This document shows, piece after piece, positions 20,714 through 31,704 of a stretch of DNA of 64,000 nt. Position numbers and translations under genes: made by a program. The notes below the pieces were generated by a model that saw only the letters and a program-made list of their open reading frames with translations, made no database searches and was not told where the DNA came from. How positions within the stretch are numbered: the stretch's first letter is position 1; each line of letters begins with the position of its first letter. Origin of the DNA: Hormiphora californensis (lineage: Eukaryota > Ctenophora > Tentaculata > Cydippida > Pleurobrachiidae); NCBI GenBank assembly GCA_020137815.1, contig CM035359.1, positions 7,866,882 to 7,930,881 on the forward strand. The letters are read 5' to 3'.

Positions 20714-20945
20714 TAGTAGAGTCGATAACTACATCGACCCCTCCCAATTGTTTCAGTTTTTGTTACATCTGTTTGGAGCCTCGACTCGACCTCTAAACAG
20801 GTGTTACTTTTTCACAAACTGTTTTCATCATGGTGTAATCAGCATTTGAAATGTTGCTGATCATAACAAAAACCGAACTATTTTTTTTAACTTGGGGTAA
20901 AACCATGGATGGCAAAAGTTAGCTCTAGGTCTCCTGAGTAACCAA
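20714..20945. repeat. Half copy of the 35695-36487 foldback
   Basis: Begins TAGTAGAGTCGATAACTACA and is nearly identical to the left arm of the element at 35695, ending at TCCTGAGTAACCA. The matching right arm is absent. Confidence 0.75.
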
Positions 20946-21855
20946 TGGGTGTGCTATTTTTTCAAATGCCTAATTTAATTCAAAATTTCACTTGGTATCG
21001 GGTTAAATGAGCTCCTACGATCATTCTAAAACATTTTATCACAAAGTTTTGGCTCTACCATGGCCCAATTACCTTGGCACGAGCTATGCCCATATATGGG
21101 CATATTCATTTCAAAAAGTCTGTTTTAGGGCGTGATTTCGAACAAAACACACATATAAATCGTCTCGTGACAACTTATACAACTGTTACTTTCAGTTTGA
21201 GCCTTCAGATATCCACTTTATGAACAAAAATAAAAAATTTTCTCCCTTTTTTTCTTGCTAATTTTACCAACTTGCAGAATCGTGGGGACGAATTTTAATT
21301 TTTTTTAGTTTTTTCTTGGTGGAAAGCAAATTTCGGTTGTAATCGACTAATTTTGGCCTGCGGAACACGATCCCGTTCATGAAAAAGCTCTCAAAATTTA
21401 AGAACATGTCAAAAATGAACATTTTTTGTCAAAAATGAACTTTTTTAGGTCAAAAATGAACTTTAGCATCATTTAATGATGCATATCAATTCTTGTCAGT
21501 TTCGAGGTGCTGAACACGATCCTGAACATAAAAAGTTGATATCAAGAACATGTCAAAAACTGGTGAAAACCACACATATTTCCCTGTTTTTACCATTTTT
21601 CGGTTAAAAACTACACTTTTTAAATCGCGATGCCAACGTAACTGACAAACACTATCTCAATTCTGTTTTGCTGATGTGATAGAGAATTGTCCATAGTTTC
21701 ACATTAGCTAGATACTGAATGGCCTAGTCAAAAAAATTTGAAATAGCACACCCTGTGCACTGTGCACCCCCCTGGAGCCAGCCCTGGCCGAGATGAATCA
21801 CAAAGCCGGTGCAATGGCGTCATGAATCCTGAGAACGTTCAGTACTCCTCCAACT
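20946..21855. other. No recognisable gene
   Basis: AT-rich sequence with a local repetition of TCAAAAATGAAC (about 21410-21470). No exon seen. Confidence 0.4.
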
Positions 21856-22772
21856 TTATAAAACCTCCCGCACCTAGAATACTGTTCGGCACTGTGGTGC
21901 GGCCCCATGAAATCGGGCAAATTGAACAAATAGAGGTTGTTCAAAGAGCATTTACAGCCAACATTGATGGCTGTGATGCAATGAAATACTGGGAAAGACT
22001 AGTTCACCTCAACCTATTATACTCCCTCCAAAGGAGAAGAGAGAGATTTAAAATAATCTCAATGTGGAAAATCTACATCGGACTAGACCCCAACCACTAT
22101 AATATCTCATTCCGTCACACCGTGAGGCATGGGCCAAATGCAGAAAGGCCAATTGGAAAAGCCTCTCGGAAAGGAATAAATACCAAGATATTCAATGGGT
22201 TCACTTCTTCCGCTATTGGGCTGTTTAAGGGGAAACTCTAACTGAATGGCATCCCATTAATGGGATCCCATCAACAGTAAAACTCTAACTGATAATGGAC
22301 CACAGTGATGGTTCTTTCTCTGTATTCTCTCTGTGTGTGCGCCCGTGCCCGGGCATGCCCTATAGTTCTTTCTCTGTATTCTCTCTAGAGAGATCTCTGT
22401 AGGTAGTACATTGGTAACGAAGTTACCCCTCCCTTGCCGGCGCGCGAAGCGCGCCAAACGAAGGCCGCGAACAGAGTGTGAAGTGTCTTGGATACCAAGG
22501 TAGTACATAGATGTACTGCCTACAGAGAGAATACAGCGAAAGAACCATCACTGTGGTCCATTATCAGTTAGAGTTTTACTGTTGATGGGATCCCATTAAT
22601 GGGATGCCATTCAGTTAGAGTTTCCCCTAACTCAGTACCGGCAATGATAAAGAATAAAAAGACCCTGGAAGGAATGAAATCTGCCCTGGATAAACACTTA
22701 TCAGAAATACCAGACCAGCCTCCGACCAGAGGTTACATGCGAAGGAACAATAATCGCATTCTGGACTGGTAA
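21856..22772 (+). pseudogene. CR1/Jockey-like LINE C-terminal fragment interrupted by a MITE
   Basis: Before the interruption the frame reads EVVQRAFTANIDG, YWERLVHLNLLYSLQRRRER and SFRHTVRHG. After the MITE at 22229-22627 it continues to DQPPTRGYMRRNN and ends at a stop (22770-22772). Removing the MITE and one TAA gives a continuous frame, so the element jumped into a formerly intact LINE copy. The upstream part, including the catalytic domain, is missing. Confidence 0.85.
22229..22627. mobile_element. PIF/Harbinger-type MITE, copy 2
   Basis: Same termini and long arms as the copy at 610-879, flanked by TAA (22226-22228 and 22628-22630). It is longer (399 bp) because the loop has gained sequence containing a second CTTTCTCTGTATTCTCTCT block. 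Confidence 0.85.
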
Positions 22773-22846
22773 TACTAAGGCCCATATCTGTAATATATGG
22801 ACCGAGCGGCGCAACCGCTGAACCTCCTCCGAGGATCTCGTTCTCT

Positions 22847-23048
<202 letters not shown>

Positions 23049-23240
23049 GGTTCAAAACAGATTGATATTAACAAAACATGGCAAAATTAATCGTCACTCT
23101 AACACTATTGGTTTGTATTGACGTAGAATGAGTTTAAAAATATGTCCCCAGACAAAACAAATCGATAGCTTGTCCGCCACCTCATCATTTCAGTTTCTTA
23201 CACCTCTCTGAAACCAAAAATTGTTTGCACGTCCTCGACT

Positions 23241-23444
23241 ATGAATTTTCTACCGTTACTTTGCATCATTCTTACTGTGGTGGGACCAAGCTACGCCTAC
23301 TACTATCCCATTTCGAGACCAGTACAGTGTGGAATCGGCTTCGCCGCCAGATCTAGACTAGTGGGGGTGTACTCTCCTAGCAATGTATCACCCTGGAACC
23401 GCTATGGGTTTTGGAGTGTGGAGTATGGAAAAAATGTGGCAATG
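23241..23444 (+). CDS. First exon of an unrecognised secreted protein
   Basis: An ATG opens a 68-codon exon ending at a strong donor (ATG/GTAAGC) in phase 0. Residues 1-19 (MNFLPLLCIILTVVGPSYA) form a typical signal peptide with an A-x-A-like cleavage context. The mature part is tyrosine-rich at first (YYYPIS), then contains a single cysteine and VSPWNRYGFWSVEYG. I do not recognise the family. The most likely next exon is 29972-30076, also phase 0; the intervening 6.5 kb is packed with repeats. Translation past the donor soon stops, supporting splicing. Confidence 0.65.
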
Positions 23445-23750
23445 GTAAGCTTTTTTTTCACTGTCCTTCCTAAGGGCACAGCTGTTACAGTAAACTCTCC
23501 CTCGTACATACAAGATGAAGATTCAAGTTAATTATATTTACTAACTGTTAGGGACCGAGAAGATTCAAATTTAGTATATAATTTACTCTCACACGCCTTT
23601 TTTTGTTGACTAATTTCGTCAAACAAAACTTTTATGGATTCAAAAAAGTATGATCTTTCCGGTGATATGCGGCTTCTTGCCGATAAGTGAGAGCAAGTGG
23701 GGGTTGTCACACGGTAATACAACGCCGCGCATGAAAGGGGGGGTGACAAC

Positions 23751-23802
23751 AACAAGAATTATTATTGCATGATGTTTCATAATGCTGTGTTTCCCTGCCA
23801 AC
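23751..23802. repeat. Dispersed imperfect-palindrome motif, copy 4 (inverted)
   Basis: GAATTATTATTGCATGATG, then TTTCATAATGCTGTGTTTCC. It is the start of a longer repeat also present, inverted, near 29700-29853. The Transib-like element at 23824 is inserted in it. Confidence 0.6.
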
Positions 23803-23823
23803 GAATACTCCAACCGATCACTG

Positions 23824-24715
23824 CACAGTGGGTAACGACCCTACAAAGTGGGAAAAAAAGTTGTCTTTAAATTTGCTGAAATTTGGATATCGATTGTAAA
23901 AATAATCAAGGTTTCACGTAAAACAAACCGCATCGAAAAATATTGAGATTTACAGATTTTATGTTTAGTTTGAAGTTGAGGGAAATTGTGGGTTTTCATT
24001 TTGGCTGTGAAATTCGCTTAGATCCATGTGCACACTACTGCAATACCTTTCATTCTTTTTCTTTCATTTCTTTTGTATCGTGATGGTTGTTTTGTGTTCT
24101 TTTCAGTGATTAGGGTTCAATATGTCTTACTCTAACTATTTTTTCTCGGTTGCGCGTGTCAAATTTAGGCTATTTTTAGGATATGAATGACCAAAAAAAG
24201 TTACTTCGCCGCTCGACGCCACCCCTTTCATTGTGATATTCTGACTCTATGGACAATTTGGAACATTGTAGTGTCGCGGGAATTCCCCACTTTTCCCCTG
24301 TTTGAATTTTATAGCCATTTAAAGTGCGAAATTTAAGCGATTTTTTTCGCTTTTTCGGCTTTTATGTGTAAAATGCCTGATCTAAAATGGCATATAACTC
24401 AAAAACGGTTTGATTTAGGCCATATGTTGCTTCATAAGTCCTATATAAACATGCACATTCCGGACAATTTGCATCAAAAATTGGATCTCTAAGTGGTTCC
24501 TGAGCCAAGTTACGTTTTTACTTAATCAAGTTATTAATTAGCTAATTAATTTTCTTCAAATATTTCAAAAAGGTGGCATCTAAGCACTCTGAAAAGTGTC
24601 TAAATCGCTTTCTAGGCACGGTTTTAGTCTAGGAGAGGTCACTTTGGCCCAAAAATATGATTTCTACGGCATATATTTCATTTTGTAGGGTCACACAGGA
24701 AAATTACCCACTGTG
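23824..24715. mobile_element. 892-bp non-autonomous Transib-like element
   Basis: Inverted ends CACAGTGGGTAA, each beginning with the heptamer CACAGTG, are flanked by a 5-bp duplication CACTG (23819-23823 and 24716-24720). A second shared block, GACCCTACAAA, lies slightly further in at each end. A related unoccupied repeat near 29740-29770 (inverted) has a single CACTG at the equivalent place. CAC-type heptamer ends and 5-bp duplications are Transib hallmarks. No transposase ORF is present. CACTA-type elements are the main alternative but usually make 2-4 bp duplications. Confidence 0.65.
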
Positions 24716-24729
24716 CACTGATAAACGAT

Positions 24730-25010
24730 AGATCTGGTAAGCGCCGCTCACAGTCACACCAGACGATACCGTGCAATGTGATCTGATCGTCGTCCGCCAA
24801 CGCCTAATTACAATGTTATGTGAGACGAAGCTATGCATGGGAAACTTCTCACGTTCCCTCAGTCACCATACTAACGAGCTGAGCTTTCAAGGCCTTTTAG
24901 TTTCAATCAGATTTACCAAGAAGTTAAATCCATTCAAGCGCTACGGCGTTGTCCGTGACGGACGGACGGACGGACATTTAGTTAACTACACGATCTGCTG
25001 ATTTCTAAAA
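24730..25010. repeat. Dispersed repeat with CACG/GGAC-rich interior
   Basis: GGTAAGCGCCGCTCACAGTC through ATCTGATCGTCGTCCGCC and CCCATGCATAGG-like sequence matches, in inverted orientation, 29320-29490. It ends in a short (GGAC)n run at 24958-24975. Confidence 0.65.
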
Positions 25011-25297
25011 CATCATCCCTGCCCGGACAGGGAAAAAATCCGACTTTTATTCAAGCTCTACAAAAAGTGGTAAGGGTCAATACATACCAGCGGCCGTTAA
25101 AATTCCTCTCCCCATTCTAAAACTAACAATCTCACGCGCGATTTTAACGGCGTGTTAAAATTTTGTCCAATTTTTATCCAATGCGACCGTCAAAATCGTG
25201 CGCGATTTGTTAGAAACGTGCTTTACATGGCGTGCACGTGAGTTCTTGCTAGCAACGGGGCGGGGCGGGGCGAGAATATGTTGCAATGGAGCCAAGG

Positions 25298-26685
<1,388 letters not shown>

Positions 26686-26696
26686 AACACCATCCT

Positions 26697-27165
26697 TATT
26701 ATAAAGTACAAATGAGTGGCGTGGTGAGGAGTATGATGGTGACCTATCCACACGTGCAAATAGAGGGGGTTGCCAAGGAGCTGCCTTGGGAGGGGTATTG
26801 GAGGTTGTGGGGGGATACTGCACGTGCATGTTATTGGTTGTTTGTTGCGTGTTCCTGTGTCGTTCCTGTGGTGTTTTGGGATCTACTGCTGGGGCCGCCA
26901 TGATTGCCAAAGCCTTTCTACCTACGTACCCCGTTGATTCTCTACACAGCTACTACAATTCTACGGATCTTTATCACCTCATTCTACATGTTATTCAGCG
27001 GGATTTCCCTTGATGTTTATCACCAGCGCTCTACCACTACCAACCTTCGTATTCTTTACCCCGACATGGAGAGACGAAGAGTAAGAGGGGGGGGGGCATA
27101 GAGACGGGTGGGGGGGCTATTGTAGGACTTCAATGGGCTTTCTAGTCTATATTATAAAGCAGAGA
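26697..27165. repeat. CACGTG-pair repeat family unit
   Basis: Contains CCACACGTGCAAATAG and CTGCACGTGCATG about 75 bp apart, then GCCGCCATGATTGCCAAAGC, TACGTACCCC, and AACCTTCGTATTCTTTACCC, and ends at GGGCTTTCTAGTC. The same order occurs inverted at 46722-49150. Confidence 0.75.
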
Positions 27166-28670
27166 ACAGTGCAAGACAAAATTTGGGGGAGGAGGGGAGA
27201 GGGGGTTTGCACGTGGAAAATTGACGTGTTGTTAGGGGTGTTTGGTGGGGTTTGGGGAGTGCACGTGCGAATGTAAAGGTTTTCTAATGTTGGAAATGCA
27301 TGGCTCTTTGGAAAGAGGTTGAGTTGATCTTTCCAATGAGCCTTGGTTTTTTAAATTGGTTGAGAAATGACTGAGTTATGGCAAAAATGGTGAAAAATGA
27401 GGGAAAATGTGGGGTTCTGAACTGCTTCAGATCACAGATTGAGAGAGGGGTGAGAGGAGTATTCATTATGGCGTTAGGGGAGTGAATAGAGGGTGAGATG
27501 GAGTGATTAGGGGACGATATGATTCAATAGGGGCCGAGGGGAGTCAATAGGAATAAGAGGGGTGAGGACTGAGGACTGAGGGGAGTCAACAGGGGGAAGG
27601 GGGTGGAGTATGATCTCGCGACCGGAGGTGCCGCGAAGCGGCGCCGTAGGGAGCAAAGTAGGCATGAGCCAGGGATCGGGATTGAGATGAGTCAATAGGG
27701 TGTGAGAGTTTTTTGTTCTTTTGCCTGGGCTCTCTAGTCCTTATTATAAAGCAGAGAACAGTGCAAGACAAAATTTGGGGGAGGGGGTTTTAGGGTTTGC
27801 ACGTGGAAAATTGGCGTGTTGTTAGGGATGGTTGGTGGGGGGTTTGGGGCGTGCACGTGCGTGTGTAAAGGTTTTCTAATCTTGGGGGATAATAGGTCTT
27901 TGGAAAGAGCTTGAGATTATCTTTCTAATGAGCCTTGGTATTTTGAAATTGGTTGAGAAACGACCGAGTTATGGCGAAAATGGTGAAAAATTAGAGAAAA
28001 TGTGGGGATCTGAACTGCTTCAGATCACAGATTGAGAGAGGGGTGAGGGGAGTATTCATTATGACGTTAGGGGAGTGAATAGAGGGTGAGATGGAGTAAA
28101 TAGGGGGCGATATGATTCAATAGGGGCCGAGGGGAGTAAGATGGCCCAGGGGGATAAGAGGGGTGAGGACTGAGAGGAGTCAACAGGGGGAAGGGGGCGT
28201 GGAGTATGATCTCGCGACCGGAGGTGCCGCGCGAAGCGGCGCCGTAGGGAGCAAAGTAGGCATGCACCAGGGATCGGGATTGAGAGGAGTCAATAGGGTG
28301 TGAGAGTTTTTTGTTCTTTTGCCTGGGCTCTCTAGTCCTTATTATAAAGCAGAGATGCTTGCAAGACAATTGGTTTTTGGGGGTTTTTAGGGACTGCACG
28401 TGCAAAACTGACGTGTTGTTAGGGGTGTTTGGTGGGGTTTGGGGAGTGCACGTGCGTGTGTAAAGGTTTTATAAATTTGGGGGATAATAGCTGATTTGAA
28501 AGAGCTTGAGATTATCTTTCTAATGAGCCCAAGATTTTCGGAATTGGCTGAGAAATAACTGAGTAATGGGGGAAATGGTGAAAAATGTGCCGAAAATGGG
28601 GACTTTTTAAACTGCTACAGAACACAGATTGAGAGAGGGGTGAGGGGAGTATTCATTATGGCGTTATATC
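27166..28670. repeat. Tandem units of about 590 bp (three, last partial)
   Basis: Units begin near 27166, 27751 and 28349 with AAGCAGAGA...GCAAGACA. Each contains a GTGCACGTGCG site, a TCTTTCTAATGAGCC block and ends in a purine-rich GGGGAGTCAATAGG field and CTCTAGTCCTTATTATAAAG. The short ORFs inside recur unit by unit and are not genes. Confidence 0.8.
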
Positions 28671-28985
28671 CTGTGGTGTTTTGGGATCTACTTACTGCTG
28701 GGGCCGCCATGATTGCCAAAGCCTTTCTACCTACGTACCCCCTTGATTCTCTACACAGCTACAATTCTACGGATCTTTATCACCCGATTCTACATGTTAT
28801 TCAGCGGGATTTCCCCTGATGTTTATCACCAGCGCTCTACCACTACCAACCTCTGTATTCTTTACCCCGACATGGAGAGACGAATAGTAAGAGAGGGGGA
28901 GAGAGACATAGAGACGGATGGGGGGGGGGGGCTGTTGTAGGACTTCAATAGGCTTTCTAGTCCTTATTATAATTTGCAAATGAAC
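28671..28985. repeat. CACGTG-pair family, partial unit
   Basis: A second copy of the GCCGCCATGATTGCCAAAGC to GGCTTTCTAGTCC segment, almost identical to 26880-27150 but lacking the CACGTG-containing half. Confidence 0.75.
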
Positions 28986-29200
28986 GTCGAAACCGTTCGT
29001 TCAGTGGTATCTTCGCGACAGACTGCTCCTTCATAAAACACTTCATCTGACCAAAGCTTTAAAGCTGTCATTCACACTTTTGGAACTTCCAGTGGAAGTC
29101 TGTTAATATTTTCACATCCCAGTCTCCATAGTTCCCAATTCAGTTGCCATGGCAACCGTGTTATTGATGTTGAAAGGGGCGAAAAGAACCCAATGGGCGC
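28986..29200. repeat. Dispersed repeat shared with 44280-44960
   Basis: AACGTCGAAACCGTTCGTTC, then CTTTAAAGCTGTCATTCAC, CTTCCAGTGGAAGT and CAGTTGCCATGGCAACCG occur in order, as at 44285-44345 and 44800-44960. The copy at 44 kb has a further repeat inserted between the first and second blocks. Confidence 0.7.
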
Positions 29201-29808
29201 GCTAGTTGGTGTGAATAATGAAACCAAACAGATTCTTGAGTATCATGATCAGGTGGAGCTATGGCCGTCTAATCCGATTTGAAGTTTGCGGAGTAAAATC
29301 CGCAAATCTGATTGCAAAAGGCGTTTAAAGCTCAGCACGTTAGTATGGTGCCTAACGGAACGTCACAACGTGAGAGGTTTCCCATGCATAGGCTCACATA
29401 ACAGTGTGATTACTATAAGGCGTTGGCGGGCGATGATCAGATCATATCACATTGCACGGTATCATTACTGGTGTGGGCGGCGCTTGACGCTCCAGTTACA
29501 GATTTGGAACCGGGCGTCGGTTTTCTGATGGGAGATTCCTGATGTGAGATTCCTGATGGTAGATTCCCGATTGAACTATGCTGCGCGTCATAATTTACAA
29601 TGCGCGACTAAATTTACAGCTAGAATGAATTGGGAGTTGAGCAGGATTCATTGTCAGCAGTGTCCAAAAATTCTTCCATCAGGAAACTGACGCCTGGTTC
29701 CAAATCTGTAACTGGTCCCTAACAGATCTCAATGAGATTTTCATAGCTATCAGTGATCGGTTCACTTTCAGGTATTTGTCGCGTCGGCAGGGTCTAGGGA
29801 AACACAGC

Positions 29809-29853
29809 ATTATGAAACAAATTGCAATAATGATTTTTGTTTGACTTTATTGT
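29809..29853. repeat. Dispersed imperfect-palindrome motif, copy 5
   Basis: GGGAAACACAGCATTATG and AAATTGCAATAATGATTTTTG. Upstream sequence to about 29700 pairs with the repeat surrounding the Transib-like element at 23824 and provides its unoccupied counterpart. Confidence 0.6.
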
Positions 29854-29971
29854 CACCGCCACTTCTCGTGTGCTCGTTTTTGTGCACCTATCAACATTAA
29901 CGTGAGTTTGGAGTGAGAACTTCAAAAGAACCGACTTAATTATCTTTTATCTACATTTAATCCCCCTTCAG

Positions 29972-30076
29972 AACAGTTACGGTGTAACCTATGTTAGCGT
30001 TGGCGAACAATCATATGTTAACGCTGGTGATTACATTTTGATTGAGTGTGGGGAACCCCAGAACGGCTTCTATATG
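29972..30076 (+). CDS. Candidate internal exon of a secreted protein
   Basis: A pyrimidine-rich acceptor (CCCCCTTCAG) opens a 35-codon exon with phase 0 at both ends and donor ATG/GTAAAG. The protein reads NSYGVTYVSVG, then YVNAGDYILIECG and QNGFYM, a beta-strand-like extracellular composition. It can be joined in phase to the signal-peptide exon at 23241-23444. No domain family is recognised. Confidence 0.55.
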
Positions 30077-30091
30077 GTAAAGTTACATGTA

Positions 30092-30120
30092 GGATCTCTC
30101 TCTCTCTCTCCCTCTCTCTC

Positions 30121-30184
<64 letters not shown>

Positions 30185-30220
30185 CCCTCTCTCTCTCCTT
30201 CTCTCTCCCTCTTTCTCTCA
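30092..30220. repeat. (CT)n microsatellite
   Basis: Starts only 16 bp after the donor of the candidate exon at 29972-30076. Confidence 0.95.
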
Positions 30221-30299
30221 ACATACTATTTAGCCAGTTAATGGAATGATAGGGGCAAAAGGAGACTCGTTGATTTATTTAGGAAAAAATGAGAGGTTA

Positions 30300-30660
30300 T
30301 CCTAAAGGGTACCGGACAGAAACACGAACGGACGATAACTCGAACTCGAACTCGAAAATTTCGGACTATAACTCACTTTTGTAAATGTCGAATTTAGGTG
30401 AGTTACAGTCCGGATCAGGTGACTTTCTGTCCGCCCCACTGAATACGGGGCGTTATGCCTCCTGCCGGTATGCCCACCAGTGGTGGGCAAACAAGTCAGT
30501 AGGCAGAAGGGTACCCTAGCCGACCGTTATGCCCACTAACCAAATCAGGTATATTGCGGCATAGTGGTGGTGGGCATACCGGTATCCTAGCCGGCCGTTA
30601 TGCCCACCTGTTATGCCCTCGTCTGTATGTAATTAATGGCATCACACATCCGGAGATCTA
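30300..30660. repeat. GC-rich repeat cluster with CGTTATGCCCACC units
   Basis: Several copies of GTTATGCCCAC and GGTATGCCCACC in both orientations, after an imperfect inverted pair (GGACTATAACTCAC / GTGAGTTACAGTCC). No gene seen. Confidence 0.6.
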
Positions 30661-30759
30661 CACGCTAAGGAGTGGTACCAATTAGACGCTTAGCCTTCTC
30701 GTATCGTATAATCAAAGCGGGTTTGGCTTCACTTTTCAGGAAGAAATAAAAGTCTTGTA

Positions 30760-31095
30760 TTCAGTATTCACTGCACAAAAATCTAATAATTAATGAATAA
30801 CCACAGTTGTTTTAGTGTTTTACTCTTCAAGTTCATCATATTCAAGGTCCAGTAGTATAACCATACTTTCTAAGATACTGAGTAACATCGGTGTTATTAT
30901 CATACTTTGAAACACACTGGAAAATCTTCTCTTTTATTCACTGCACAAAAAATAGAATAACATAAGCAAAGATGTACCACTCTTCATCATATTTAAGATC
31001 CAGTAATAAAAGCTAACTTCCTAAGATACTGAGTAACATCGGTGTTATTATCAAACTTTGAAACACACTGGAAAATCCTCTCTTCTCTTACACGC
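30760..31095. repeat. Tandem duplication of about 150-160 bp
   Basis: TAAGATACTGAGTAACATCG and CTTTGAAACACACTGGAAAA occur twice (near 30871 and 31023), together with TTCACTGCACAAAAA upstream of each. Confidence 0.75.
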
Positions 31096-31327
31096 CTCTC
31101 TTTCTTCTCTCTCGGTGGGGCAAATGTACCTGCTGACTGCTGTATCAGTGTCAGGTCAGATTTGCTCTGCATCAACCTAAGTTTATCGATACAAGTCCAT
31201 ATAACGGGATTGGATGCACCAAATAAAACCCTCAAAGAATTATTCTGACCCTCCTAGAGGGTTATTTTTGGTTTTGAGGGTTTCGTGGCAGCTGTTTGAG
31301 TGTCTGCTCATTACAGTTCCACAGATT

Positions 31328-31510
31328 AAGGGTACGCTAACCAAAATTTTTTTTCGAGTGCAGGGCAATCTCTCACCGTAGGGTTGTAGGCCATGCCAAG
31401 GAGACTCCAATATGCAATTTGAGCTCTCAAGTCGAATTCATATTTTGCTACAGCTGCTTGAAAAATGAACTGAAAATGAGTTTTTGGCATCTCAAAAATA
31501 CATTTGTAAA
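31328..31510 (+). repeat. Dispersed repeat related to 13972-14165
   Basis: AAGGGTACGCTAACC, T-run, CGAGTGCAGGGCAATCTCTC and TAGGGTTGTAGGCCAT in the same order and orientation as at 13972. Confidence 0.75.
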
Positions 31511-31704
31511 GATAGGATCATAAAAATTTGTGGATTTGAAGAGGACAAAGAGGTGAGTAGCACAAAAAATTTTTTGAAATCGGAGCTGATTTCCGGTCCT
31601 GAGGTGGATTTCTTTTTTTGACTTTAACGCCATATTTGGCCAAGTTCCGCAAATACGTGGAAACTGTAAATTGGTCAAAAGTTGCGTCTAACGATTCTCT
31701 ATAT

